Positions 34,847 through 44,103 of a stretch of 64,000 bases of DNA are shown in pieces (positions within the stretch are counted from its first letter, which is position 1; every line of letters begins with the position of its first letter). A program made the position numbers and the translations under genes. Under the pieces are notes generated by a model. The model did not search any database, was not told the DNA's origin, and was given only the letters and a program-made list of their open reading frames with translations. The stretch comes from Ignavibacteria bacterium RIFOXYB12_FULL_35_14 (GTDB taxonomy: Bacteria; Bacteroidota; Ignavibacteria; Ignavibacteriales; Ignavibacteriaceae), in contig MHAR01000018.1 in the NCBI GenBank assembly GCA_001803045.1, positions 1 to 64,000 on the forward strand, read 5' to 3'.

Positions 34847-36289
34847 ATGAATAGAAAAATTTTATTAATCATAGTTATAGTTTTTGCTTGCTTAATTTAT
34901 AGTTCAGCACAAACCGAAAAGCTGATGTATGATAAGCTAGAAAGACCGCAAGGAATAACTTTTTACAAAATGCCCGTCGGCTTGTGCGAGGATTATCCCG
35001 AAGAAACTACGACTATGGAAATTATCAGAAATGATTTTGAATTTCTGAAGAAGCATGACATTAAATTTATGCGTATCTCATTCGGCTGGGATGCAATTGA
35101 ATCGGAGGAAGGAAAATATAATTGGCTTTTCTGGGACGAATTTGTTCGCATGGCTGTAGATGATTACGGCATTACTTTACTTCCCTACATTTGTTACGTA
35201 CCTCAATGGATATCAACCGGTGCTAAGGATACAATGTACTTTTGGAATTATCCTCCAAAGGATAATAAACCTTGGGGCGAATTTGTAAAGTCGCTTGTAA
35301 ACAGGTATAAAAATAGAATTAAGACCTGGGAATTGTGGAATGAACCGGACATCTGGATTTACTGGCAGGGTACAAGAAAGCAATTCGTAGATTTTATGAA
35401 AGCCGGAGCAGAAGCAGTTCGTGAAGCTGATCCCACAGCAAAAATTGTTTTTCCTGGCATTGCTTACGATCCTGAATTTGTGAAAGATCTTTTTAAAAAT
35501 TGGGGTATGGGTAAATACTTCGACATTGTGAATATGCATAACTATTATGAAACCTGGCATCGTCATCCAATTGAAGAAATAACGAATTATGTAAATGAAG
35601 TTCACGATGTAGTATGGAGATACGGAAAAAATCAACCGTTATGGATGGCAGAGGTTGGCTACAGCACATTCCGTAAAGGTGCAAGAGTTTCCGATTCATT
35701 CAATGCGTATTATGATTATGAACATTCGCCAGAGTATCAGGCAGTTCATCTTTTCAAAACACTAGCTCTTGTCGCATCGACAGAAAAAGTTTCAGCAGTA
35801 GCCTGGTATGAAATTAAAGATCTACCTCCAAGTGAAAATGTAATTGGTGATAATGATAACAACCGTTACCTCGGTGTTGCATATCCCGATCATAAACCAA
35901 AGCCATCTGCTAGAGCGTTACAATTTTTCAATGAACTCTTCTCAAAAAAATACCGCAATGGAAATGACAAGTTAAAAGTTGATAGAACTGTTGGTTCAGA
36001 AACAGTGGTCAATGCTTTTGAAAATGAGGATGGGAGTTTCATTGTAACTGCTTGGATTCAGACGACTATTCCCGGTAGAACCGGCGATGACAAAAGTGGA
36101 ATGGCTAAAGATACAAGAAAAGAAACCATAGGCATTCAGCTTCTTTCGGACTTAAAAGGTGATGTAACTCTTTATGATGAATTAGGCAAAAATAAAGAAT
36201 TCAGTTTTGTCGAGAAAAAAGGTGATACATTAGTCCTAAAGGATGTAAAACTTGAAGGTGGCAAAATCGTTGTCTTTGAAATTAAATGA
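34847..36289 (+). CDS. GH39-like exported glycoside hydrolase
   Basis: This clan GH-A enzyme is exported by a signal peptide ending YSSAQ (22). Its barrel carries the acid/base Glu166 in WELWNEPD and the nucleophile Glu269 in WMAEVGYST. The layout (RISFGWDAIESEEGKYNW near 76-93, then DYGITLLPYICYVPQW) fits beta-xylosidase-like GH39 and its relatives. A small beta domain closes the 480 residues. In this locus a xylosidase or arabinosidase is plausible, but the exact bond is not determined. A CG-centred palindrome overlaps its ribosome site. Confidence 0.82.
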   Translation: MNRKILLIIVIVFACLIYSSAQTEKLMYDKLERPQGITFYKMPVGLCEDYPEETTTMEIIRNDFEFLKKHDIKFMRISFGWDAIESEEGKYNWLFWDEFVRMAVDDYGITLLPYICYVPQWISTGAKDTMYFWNYPPKDNKPWGEFVKSLVNRYKNRIKTWELWNEPDIWIYWQGTRKQFVDFMKAGAEAVREADPTAKIVFPGIAYDPEFVKDLFKNWGMGKYFDIVNMHNYYETWHRHPIEEITNYVNEVHDVVWRYGKNQPLWMAEVGYSTFRKGARVSDSFNAYYDYEHSPEYQAVHLFKTLALVASTEKVSAVAWYEIKDLPPSENVIGDNDNNRYLGVAYPDHKPKPSARALQFFNELFSKKYRNGNDKLKVDRTVGSETVVNAFENEDGSFIVTAWIQTTIPGRTGDDKSGMAKDTRKETIGIQLLSDLKGDVTLYDELGKNKEFSFVEKKGDTLVLKDVKLEGGKIVVFEIK

Positions 36290-36304
36290 CAAGATATTTA
36301 AGCA

Positions 36305-36772
36305 ATGATAATTAAAGCAAAAAATATAACTCCCGAAAACTTTTTATCTTTCGGGAAAATTGTGATCGGTGCTTTCGGAAAACCAACATTACAAGCTGCA
36401 GATTATAAATTCTGGTCTGATATTATTAATTATAAAATTGATGGTGACACCGAAATTGGTATTTGTACAGTTTATAAAAAGGCGACAAATTCTATTAACG
36501 GAATGGAACGACACCTCAATACTCCGGAAATATTAATCCCGATTGAAGCTCCGTTCATACTCCCATTATTAACTGATAGAGATAAACCCGAACAAGCGGA
36601 AGCATTCATAGTTGATATTGGTCAGGCAATTGCAATCGATGAGAAAGTATGGCATGGTGCGTGCATTCCTCTCAATAAAAGTGAATGCTCATACTTTGTA
36701 ATTTTTAAGAAGGGAACACCATTTAGCGATGTTGAAAAAACCAATTTACCTGAAATAACCATTGAACCATAA
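36305..36772 (+). CDS. Ureidoglycolate lyase-like cupin protein
   Basis: The 155-residue protein matches the ureidoglycolate lyase family: NGMERHLNTPEILIPIEAP near 64-82 and DIGQAIAIDEKVWHGACIP near 105-123, including the conserved Glu, His and Trp-His. The classical role is purine nitrogen recovery, but no allantoin genes are nearby. Sandwiched among glycoside hydrolases, it may instead act on a sugar acid or keto-acid. Start ATG 36305 lies 15 bp after the GH39-like stop. Confidence 0.7.
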   Translation: MIIKAKNITPENFLSFGKIVIGAFGKPTLQAADYKFWSDIINYKIDGDTEIGICTVYKKATNSINGMERHLNTPEILIPIEAPFILPLLTDRDKPEQAEAFIVDIGQAIAIDEKVWHGACIPLNKSECSYFVIFKKGTPFSDVEKTNLPEITIEP

Positions 36773-36783
36773 CAAACGTTAAT
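36772..36783. promoter_or_regulatory. LacI-family operator-like site before the 36.8-kb gene
   Basis: ACAAACGTTAAT matches the consensus at 10 of 12 positions. It overlaps the previous stop codon and ends 14 bp before the next start. A perfect copy lies 119 bp downstream, inside the coding region. Confidence 0.55.
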
Positions 36784-36797
36784 CATTTAGTGCAAGT

Positions 36798-38483
36798 ATG
36801 GAAGGTTTTAAGATTAAATTTAAGAAAAACATTTTTCAGCTTGGTATAAATCCTTTCGATGTTGAAAGCATTTTTTATTTTTCAAAACGCACAAACGTTT
36901 GTCCCCAGGGTAAGATGAGTTTGCTGCTTCGAACACCTGATGCAGTTAGTCATCCTGTTCTATTAACAAAAATAAAAAGAGTTATATCCAATGGAAATTC
37001 AATTTCAATTATTGCTGAGGGTTTATCATCAAAATATAAAGCTAAACTAAAAATCTCCGCTGCTGGTGATGAAATAAAATTTAATTGCTATGTTAATTCG
37101 CCAAAACCAATTTGGTTACTGGAATGGAAGCTATCTGGATTGAAGTTGAACGAGGTTTTAGTTCCAGCCCTTGGCGGACAATCAATAAAAAGTAATGCAC
37201 CCGAAGGAACTCAATTATCGTACAAATATCCTTTTTGGTGGAATGCACAATTTGTCCTTGGCTCAACAGATTTTGGCGGGATTATACTTCGATCTGAAGA
37301 TAAGAAACCCGAATTGAAATTGTTGCGAGTTTTAAAGGAGAAAGACTCGTTCGAAATAACTTATGGGTTTGAAGTTCCTGCGCCTCTCGATAAAAAATTA
37401 TTTAAAGCTGAATGGCATTTAGGTTTTTACGAAGGTAATTGGAAGGAGGGGGTTGAAATTCATAGAAAGTGGCTTGAGAAAGCATTTGATTTAAGGCCAT
37501 TTAGTCAGCATTCAAATTTTCCCAAATGGGCAGGTGACATAAATTTTATTTTGGAGGTGTGGGGAGCGCGGCGAGATAGAATAAATCCAGCACATTCATT
37601 TGATGAAATGCGGGAGCGAATTAATGATTTTTCAAAAATATGTGATCCTCAGAAAACACTTTTATATCTTGCAGGATTTGCTGAGCATGGAATTGATTCT
37701 AATGCTCCTGATTATAATCCAAGTCCACAATGTGGCGGGGAATCAAAATTTAAGTTGTTAATAGATGAAGCGCATTCGTTGGGTTACAAAGTAATGATTC
37801 ATACGAATGTGTTAGCCATGACTTTCAATCATAGATTGTATTCCAAGTTTAAAAAATTTCAAGTTGTTGATTGCTTTGGAAAAGAGCAAACCTGGGGATT
37901 GGATATGGATGGGGATTGGCTAGCCGAACCTTATTTTGCATATATCAATCCTGCTAATAAAGAATGGGGACGGCTGATTGTGAAAACCTTTGGTAAACTA
38001 ATAAACCAATTTAAACTTGATGCAGTGTTTCTTGATCAAACTTTACTTGCATTTAATGTAAGTAAAGGAAATAATTTTTTAAGAGGAATGAGAGAACACA
38101 TTCAGCGACTGCAAAAAGCTTTTCCGAATATTCTTTTTGCAGGCGAAGGTATAAATGAACAAGTTCTTCCTGCCTTGCCAATGGCTCAGATTCATGGAAT
38201 TGATAGCATTACAGAAGTTCACGGAATGGAAGGTCAAGTTGCATGGCGTGAAGTTCATCCGGTATCATCTTACTTGTTTGGAAAATATACTCGACTAACT
38301 GCACATCTTCTAACAAAGCATCCTTCGCATCCAATGTTTGCTTTCCAGGAAAAATCCTATGATAAATTAGGTGTAATTCCAGCCCTTGTTCTTTATACAT
38401 CGGATCAGCAATTAAATATATCAGAAACTAAAAATATGATCACTCGTGCTTCAACACTAAAACCATATAAGGATTTATCATGA
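36798..38483 (+). CDS. DUF6259-like TIM-barrel glycoside hydrolase candidate
   Basis: This 561-residue cytoplasmic protein (no signal peptide) has an N-terminal beta-sandwich (1-230) and a TIM barrel (about 240-540). Likely active-site strands are DAVFLDQT near 412 and ILFAGEGINEQ near 446-456; WGLDMDGDW lies near 370. It resembles DUF6259 proteins, which are related to GH36/GH101-type hydrolases. Which residues act is not certain. A perfect LacI-family palindrome is inside codons 32-35. The gene overlaps the following oxidoreductase by 4 bp (ATGA). Confidence 0.65.
   Translation: MEGFKIKFKKNIFQLGINPFDVESIFYFSKRTNVCPQGKMSLLLRTPDAVSHPVLLTKIKRVISNGNSISIIAEGLSSKYKAKLKISAAGDEIKFNCYVNSPKPIWLLEWKLSGLKLNEVLVPALGGQSIKSNAPEGTQLSYKYPFWWNAQFVLGSTDFGGIILRSEDKKPELKLLRVLKEKDSFEITYGFEVPAPLDKKLFKAEWHLGFYEGNWKEGVEIHRKWLEKAFDLRPFSQHSNFPKWAGDINFILEVWGARRDRINPAHSFDEMRERINDFSKICDPQKTLLYLAGFAEHGIDSNAPDYNPSPQCGGESKFKLLIDEAHSLGYKVMIHTNVLAMTFNHRLYSKFKKFQVVDCFGKEQTWGLDMDGDWLAEPYFAYINPANKEWGRLIVKTFGKLINQFKLDAVFLDQTLLAFNVSKGNNFLRGMREHIQRLQKAFPNILFAGEGINEQVLPALPMAQIHGIDSITEVHGMEGQVAWREVHPVSSYLFGKYTRLTAHLLTKHPSHPMFAFQEKSYDKLGVIPALVLYTSDQQLNISETKNMITRASTLKPYKDLS
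36891..36902. promoter_or_regulatory. Perfect LacI-family operator inside a coding region
   Basis: ACAAACGTTTGT is identical to operator O2 at 12703-12714. It lies 94 bp into the 36798 gene and 119 bp (centre to centre) from the weaker site at 36772. It may work as a roadblock or as a loop partner. Confidence 0.65.
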
Positions 38484-39634
38484 GAAAAATTAAAACTGCT
38501 ATTATAGGCAGTGGATTTATGGGAAGTACGCACCTAGAAGCCCTTCAACGTATCGGCGGTGTTGAGGTTATTGCTCTTTCATCTGACGATCGAAAAAATG
38601 GGAAAGCCTTAGCCGATAAGTTCTCTATCAAATCTTTTACTGAGAATTGGAAAGAGGTTATCGCAAATCCCGTTGTCGAAGTAATCCATAATTGTACACC
38701 AAATCATCTGCATTTTGAGATCAATTTAGCCGCAATCAAAAATAATAAACACATCATTTCTGAAAAGCCATTGACTAATAATTCCAAGCAGTCGGTTGAG
38801 CTTCTTGAACTACTAAAAAAACATAAAGTTGTGAATGCTATTAATTTTAACTACAGATTTTACCCGCTCATCCAGCATGCAAAATCTATGGTCGAGACAG
38901 GACAAGTCGGAGATATATTTCTTGTGCATGGGAATTATTTGCAGGATTGGCTTTACTACAAAACCGATTACAACTGGAGATTAGAAAATGATTTAGGCGG
39001 TGAGTCAAGAGCCATTGCAGATATTGGTTCCCATTGGTGCGATATGGTTCAGTTTTTAATCGGTTCAAAGATCAAAAAAGTATTTGCCGATCTAGTTACC
39101 ATTCACAAACAAAGAATTAAACCTGCTGAAGCTGTTCAAACATTTAAAGGGAAAGAAGCTCGTGGGGGTATTGGAAGCGAAGTAAATATAAAAACCGAAG
39201 ATGCAGGAACAGTCCTGCTGCATTTTGAAAATGGTGCAAGGGGTGTGTTCACCGTATCGCAGGTGAGTGCAGGGAGAAAAAATCATTTTTGGTTTGAAAT
39301 TGATGGAAGCAAAAAATCATTTTCGTGGAATCAGGAAAATCCGAATGAGCTTTGGATTGGATACAGAGAAAAACCAAATGAAATTTTAATAAAAGACCCA
39401 TCACTATTAAATGAAGATGCGAGAAAATATGCCGGGTATCCCGGCGGCCATCCTGAAGGATATCCAGATGGACCCAAAAATCTTTTTACATCTGTCTATA
39501 ATTTTATTCGTGAAGGTAAGGATTCTAATAAAGACAAACCTGACTTCCCAACTTTTGAAGATGGGCATTTAGAAAATAAAATTGTTGAGGCAATACTTAA
39601 AAGTAATTACCAACAAAAGTGGATTAGTATTTAA
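38480..39634 (+). CDS. Gfo/Idh/MocA-family oxidoreductase
   Basis: This NAD(P)-dependent sugar dehydrogenase is 384 residues long. It has the N-terminal Rossmann motif AIIGSGFMGSTH (7-18), the conserved SEKPLTNN (about 94-101) and a C-terminal alpha/beta domain with ADIGSHWCDMVQFL (about 180-193). Family members oxidise or epimerise sugars, inositols or glucosides. The start overlaps the previous stop, and a sugar-phosphate-isomerase-like gene follows, a pairing common in polyol or keto-sugar pathways. The substrate is unknown. Confidence 0.9.
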   Translation: MRKIKTAIIGSGFMGSTHLEALQRIGGVEVIALSSDDRKNGKALADKFSIKSFTENWKEVIANPVVEVIHNCTPNHLHFEINLAAIKNNKHIISEKPLTNNSKQSVELLELLKKHKVVNAINFNYRFYPLIQHAKSMVETGQVGDIFLVHGNYLQDWLYYKTDYNWRLENDLGGESRAIADIGSHWCDMVQFLIGSKIKKVFADLVTIHKQRIKPAEAVQTFKGKEARGGIGSEVNIKTEDAGTVLLHFENGARGVFTVSQVSAGRKNHFWFEIDGSKKSFSWNQENPNELWIGYREKPNEILIKDPSLLNEDARKYAGYPGGHPEGYPDGPKNLFTSVYNFIREGKDSNKDKPDFPTFEDGHLENKIVEAILKSNYQQKWISI

Positions 39635-39720
39635 TTATGGGAGCCATTAACTCAATCTTAGTGAAATAATAAAATCAGCCTCCTTATATTGAGTTCTATA
39701 ACGCCAGGCTCCCATAATTA
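39632..39720 (+). repeat. 89-bp nested inverted repeat between two genes
   Basis: TAATTATGGGAGCC (39632-39645) and GGCTCCCATAATTA (39707-39720) are perfect 14-bp inverted arms. Inside, ACTCAAT (39650-39656) and ATTGAGT (39688-39694) pair again. The left arm contains the stop codon of the oxidoreductase. No T tract follows, so it may be an mRNA stem, an RNA element or a tiny mobile repeat rather than a plain terminator. Confidence 0.7.
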
Positions 39721-39735
39721 TTCAAAGGAGATAAA

Positions 39736-40662
39736 ATGAAAATAGGATTTCTAACAGCTTGCCTTCCAAATATTGAATTCGAAAAATTAGTATCCTGGTC
39801 TTCTAAGCAAGGATTCAAAACTCTTGAGCTTGCTGCCTGGCCGGTAGAATCTGATCGTGACTATCAAGCCCGGCAAATAGATGCAGCAGACTTTTCAAAG
39901 GACGATGCTTCCCGAATTAGAGATTTATTTTCCATGTATAACATGGAAATTTCTGCGATGGCATATTATGATAATAATCTCCACCCAGATTTATCGAAAA
40001 GGAATTGTTATTTAGACCACCTTAAAAAAGTAATAACTGCTGCATCATTACTCGAAGTAAAATTAGTCGGAACTTTTGTCGGCAGTAATCCCGAGCTTTC
40101 GCCAAAAGAAAATATTAGTGAGATAAAAAAAGTCTTTAGTGAACTCTTAGAATTTGCCGCTGATAGAAATATAAGTTTAATGATAGAGAATTGTCCAATG
40201 GAAAACTGGATGAGATTTGGCTTGTTGGGGAATTATGCATACTCGCCTGAACTTTGGGATGCACTTTTCAATGAATTACCAAATGCTAATTTCGGGTTGA
40301 ATCTTGATCCTTCACATCTCTACTGGCTGGGAATAGATTACATTCGCGCTGCAAAAGATTATGCTTCAAAAGTATTTCATGCCCATGCAAAAGACACGGA
40401 AATTCTAATTGAAGGAAAATATAATTATGGAATATTCGGAAGACAAGTTGATCCTGTGCCTTGGAAATCTGGCTGGTGGAGATATCGTATGCCAGGCCTT
40501 GGAGAGATAGATTGGTCTAAATTCATTTCAACGCTTCAAGAAAATGGTTATGATAATGTATTATCAATCGAGCATGAAGATCCAGTTTGGGAAGGCAGCG
40601 AGGAAAAAATAAAAACCGGTTTAGCACTCGGATTAAAGCATCTTTCACAATTTGTCGTTTGA
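39736..40662 (+). CDS. Sugar phosphate isomerase/epimerase-family TIM-barrel protein
   Basis: This 308-residue protein belongs to the AP endonuclease 2/xylose isomerase-like fold. Metal-ligand candidates are Glu in LMIENCPMENW (about 155), the Asp-His pair in NLDPSHLYW (about 196-201), FHAHAKD (about 217) and LSIEHEDP near the C-terminus. It likely isomerises or epimerises a sugar or keto-sugar together with the preceding oxidoreductase. AAAGGAGAT precedes the ATG. No signal peptide. Confidence 0.88.
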   Translation: MKIGFLTACLPNIEFEKLVSWSSKQGFKTLELAAWPVESDRDYQARQIDAADFSKDDASRIRDLFSMYNMEISAMAYYDNNLHPDLSKRNCYLDHLKKVITAASLLEVKLVGTFVGSNPELSPKENISEIKKVFSELLEFAADRNISLMIENCPMENWMRFGLLGNYAYSPELWDALFNELPNANFGLNLDPSHLYWLGIDYIRAAKDYASKVFHAHAKDTEILIEGKYNYGIFGRQVDPVPWKSGWWRYRMPGLGEIDWSKFISTLQENGYDNVLSIEHEDPVWEGSEEKIKTGLALGLKHLSQFVV

Positions 40663-40683
40663 GAACAAAAATATAAAATAACT

Positions 40684-42816
40684 ATGCAAAGCTTGCTTAA
40701 AGAAACATACATACCATTCGGCACACAATATTACAGAGCTCCTTCTCCGCATAAAAGCGATTGGAAGAAAGATCTCCGCAAAATGTCTGAACTGGGTTTT
40801 AACACAATTAAGTTCTGGGTTCAGTGGAGATGGAATAATCCTGAAGAAGGAGTTTATTACTGGAATGATATTGATGAACTGATGAATCTTGCGCAGAAGT
40901 TCAAACTTAAAGTTATGCTCAACACTATCTTTGATGTTGCACCAGCATGGATTTATAAAAAATTTTCCGATGCTTCGATGATCACATTGTCAGGTATGAA
41001 GATCGGTCCACAAACTCAGCCACACAGGCAAATCGGCGGACTTGGACATTGCTTCAATCACGATGGAGTAACTGAACATTTATTTTTTTTCTTAAGCGAA
41101 ACTGTTAATCGATACAAAGATCATCCAGCACTTGAAATATGGAACGTTGGTAGTGAACCTGAGATTACAAGCAGCATGGCTGAAATGCGCGCTTATGCTG
41201 ACGATGCTTCCAAAATTAATGATATGCTTTGTTATTGCGGCAATTGTGAAAGGAAGTTCAAATTCTGGCTCAAAGAAAAATATAATCTAATTGAGAAACT
41301 AAACATTTGCTGGAGCAGAAATTACAAATCTTTCGATGAAGTTGAACTGCCTAAAACGCGAAACACTTTTAACGATATGATCGATTGGCGGATGTTTTTT
41401 GTTCATACCCTTGGAGAGAATGTTAAAAGAAGATTTGATGTTGCTGAAGCTTTAGACAAAGGAAAACATCCTCTAATGTGCCATCATGTTTTCATTCAAG
41501 GATTTCCTGTTACTTCTAGTGCAAATGACCCATGGAATGTTGGAAGATTTGGTGACCTTCATGGATTTACGCAAATGGATGATATGGCAATGATTGACAT
41601 TTTACGTTCGTGTGCAAAAGATAAGCCTGTCGTCTCTGCCGAAATGTTGATGCTCCCTGGTTACACCCTTGATCTTCCTAAAACAATTGATAGTTATGAT
41701 ATTAAAAAATTTATTTTCTCTGGTGTAGCAGGAAATCTGAAAGGATTTATTAATTGGCAGTACCGTCCGGAAATTTTAGGTCGAGAAGCTCCAACTTGGG
41801 GTTTGACCTTTCTTGACGGCACAGAAACCTCGTGGTTAAAAGCTTTTGCTGAATGCGGAAGTATCTTACAGAAAAATGCAGATTTCATTTTAGATGCCAA
41901 GCCAAGAAAAGCAGAAGTCGCAATTCTTTATAATCCGGAAAATCAAATTTTCGCATGGGTGTCTACAGGAAATGAAAAGACAGCGACCGATTCATTGCTT
42001 GGTTTTCACCACGCATTGTATGAAAGGAATTTTATTATTGATTTTATTCATCCCATCGAGTTTGAAAAAAATATTCTCGATAATTATAAAGTTCTGGTCA
42101 TTCCATTTCCTTACCTCATAAATCGCAAGATCGCAGATAAGATAATCGAATGGGTTGAAAATGGCGGAGTACTGCTCTGCGAAAGCTATACAGCCGGTTG
42201 GAATATCGAAAACGGTCATCATGAAAAAGTGGTGCCAGGTTATGGTTTGGATAAAATATTTAAAGTGAAGCAATCAGTAGTTGAATCTGCTGCTAACGGA
42301 GAAACTCACATAATTTTAGATATTGATCTGCCATACCTGATAAAAAATCAGTCAGTAAAGTGTTTGCTCGTAAAAGAAACCTTTTTTAATAATGGAGCTG
42401 AAGTTCTCGCAACATTTGATTCGGGAGAGCCGGCAGTATTTCTTTCACATTATGGCAAAGGAAAAGCAATTCAGATCGGTTCCTACGTTGCAATGACTTA
42501 CCACCGAAACAAAGAATCAAATAATGGAAATTTTCTTGCCGGATTAGTTGAATATGTTGCCGGTATTTCAAAACCGACCATTTCTGAAGATAAAAAAGTG
42601 AGAGTTGACATACTCAAAAAGTATGAGGAGAAAATGTTAATTATCCAGAATCTTGAGCATGAAATTGTTGATGTTGAAATAAAAATTCCCAATGAAAAAA
42701 TAGAATCATTGAGTGAACAGTTTTCAAATGAACAATTTAAATGCAAAACATTTGATTCAAGCACAGTCTTTCGAATGGATCTTAAGCCAAGAGAAGTAAG
42801 AGTGTATCGTGGGTAG
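40684..42816 (+). CDS. GH42-like beta-galactosidase, cytoplasmic
   Basis: This 710-residue enzyme shows the GH42 plan: TIM barrel (1-390), trimerisation domain (about 410-630) and a C-terminal beta domain. The predicted acid/base is Glu158 in IWNVGSEPE; the residue before it is Ser where the family normally has Asn. The nucleophile candidate is Glu320 in VVSAEMLM. Cys183, Cys185 and Cys188 (CYCGNC) match the zinc site of some family members. No signal peptide is present, so it acts on imported beta-galactosides or related arabinosides. The next gene, an MFS importer, overlaps it by 8 bp. Confidence 0.87.
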   Translation: MQSLLKETYIPFGTQYYRAPSPHKSDWKKDLRKMSELGFNTIKFWVQWRWNNPEEGVYYWNDIDELMNLAQKFKLKVMLNTIFDVAPAWIYKKFSDASMITLSGMKIGPQTQPHRQIGGLGHCFNHDGVTEHLFFFLSETVNRYKDHPALEIWNVGSEPEITSSMAEMRAYADDASKINDMLCYCGNCERKFKFWLKEKYNLIEKLNICWSRNYKSFDEVELPKTRNTFNDMIDWRMFFVHTLGENVKRRFDVAEALDKGKHPLMCHHVFIQGFPVTSSANDPWNVGRFGDLHGFTQMDDMAMIDILRSCAKDKPVVSAEMLMLPGYTLDLPKTIDSYDIKKFIFSGVAGNLKGFINWQYRPEILGREAPTWGLTFLDGTETSWLKAFAECGSILQKNADFILDAKPRKAEVAILYNPENQIFAWVSTGNEKTATDSLLGFHHALYERNFIIDFIHPIEFEKNILDNYKVLVIPFPYLINRKIADKIIEWVENGGVLLCESYTAGWNIENGHHEKVVPGYGLDKIFKVKQSVVESAANGETHIILDIDLPYLIKNQSVKCLLVKETFFNNGAEVLATFDSGEPAVFLSHYGKGKAIQIGSYVAMTYHRNKESNNGNFLAGLVEYVAGISKPTISEDKKVRVDILKKYEEKMLIIQNLEHEIVDVEIKIPNEKIESLSEQFSNEQFKCKTFDSSTVFRMDLKPREVRVYRG

Positions 42817-44086
42817 GTTTTTGCATTCAAAACATTTTGATGATATAGTTGTTAAAAGAAATTTTTACTTGAATCTTTTTGATGGAGCACTATTCTCGCT
42901 TGCAATGAGTTTTGTATCTCTCCAAACGGTATTCCCGGTACTCATAAAAAAAATTTCTGAAAGCGATTTTGCAATAGGGCTTATCCCTGTGATTTGGGCT
43001 GGCGGATTTAATTTCCCCCAAATTCTAATAGCTAATTATGTTAGAAAAATTGGGTATAAAAAATCCTTTATGCTGAAAACTGCATTAGGACAACGACTGC
43101 CGTGGTTGTTCATAGCAGTTTTAGTTTATTTTTTCATCGAGCGACTAAATCCGAATATTGCGTCAGTGCTAATTTTATCAAGCCTCGGATTTGCAGCAAT
43201 TGGAGGGAGCTTAAACCTCCCGGGATGGTTTGATCTTATTTCAAAATTAACGCATGTTAATTTACGGGGAAGGCTGTTTGCTTATCGTTCCGTTGTTGGT
43301 GCAATTTTAGGTGTAATAGGTGGTACGATCGTGATAATTATATTGAACACATTTCCTTATCCCAAGAATTTTGGAATTTTATTTTTCCTTACGTTCATTG
43401 TAATGATGATGTCTTATGTGTTTTTACTATTCTTAAAAGAGGAAACGCCAAATCCTTCACCGCTGTTGTTTGGTCATAAAGAATATGTTAAGCGATTGTT
43501 TTCAATTCTTAAAAAGGAAAAGAATTTTAGAAATTTTCTTGTATCCGATTCATTAATGATTCTTGCAAATATCTGCAGTGCATTTTTTGCCGTTTATGCA
43601 ATCGAAAAATTTTCGCTGGCGGATAGTTATGCCGGAACTTTTACCATAGTAATGATGATAAGCATGATTATTGGAAGCATCTATTTCGGCTACATCGCTG
43701 ATAGATATGGACACAAGATAAACCTTGTGTGGGCTTCGGCTTTTACAGGGATTGCATGTTTGATTGCACTGGTATCTCCAATTGTTGAATTGTTTTATTT
43801 TGTGTTCGTTGGTTCTGCATTGAATTTATCTTTACAGATGGTATCGCGCTTGACAATAGTTGCGGAAATATGTTCCGAAGAAGACAGACCAACCTATGTT
43901 GCTTTGACCAACCTTGTCACCGCTCCATTTGTCTTGTCTGGAATTTTCGGAGGAATCATTGTTCATAACTTCGGTTTTGAAACTTTGTTCATCGTGTCAT
44001 TTCTTTTTTCGCTTTCAACATTTTTGTGGCTGCTTTTTAAAGTCGATGAACCTCGAAAATTTTCTTTCATGGCTCAATCAAAATAA
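42809..44086 (+). CDS. Major facilitator superfamily transporter
   Basis: This inner-membrane transporter has 425 residues and about 12 hydrophobic segments. It starts at GTG 42809 inside the end of the GH42 gene, which indicates translational coupling. The cytoplasmic loop motif YIADRYGHKINLVWA (about 295-309) is the MFS signature of the second half. I infer that it imports the disaccharide split by the GH42 enzyme. Sugar specificity is not evident. Confidence 0.87.
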   Translation: MGRFLHSKHFDDIVVKRNFYLNLFDGALFSLAMSFVSLQTVFPVLIKKISESDFAIGLIPVIWAGGFNFPQILIANYVRKIGYKKSFMLKTALGQRLPWLFIAVLVYFFIERLNPNIASVLILSSLGFAAIGGSLNLPGWFDLISKLTHVNLRGRLFAYRSVVGAILGVIGGTIVIIILNTFPYPKNFGILFFLTFIVMMMSYVFLLFLKEETPNPSPLLFGHKEYVKRLFSILKKEKNFRNFLVSDSLMILANICSAFFAVYAIEKFSLADSYAGTFTIVMMISMIIGSIYFGYIADRYGHKINLVWASAFTGIACLIALVSPIVELFYFVFVGSALNLSLQMVSRLTIVAEICSEEDRPTYVALTNLVTAPFVLSGIFGGIIVHNFGFETLFIVSFLFSLSTFLWLLFKVDEPRKFSFMAQSK

Positions 44087-44103
44087 AGAGAGGAAAGTTA
44101 ACT

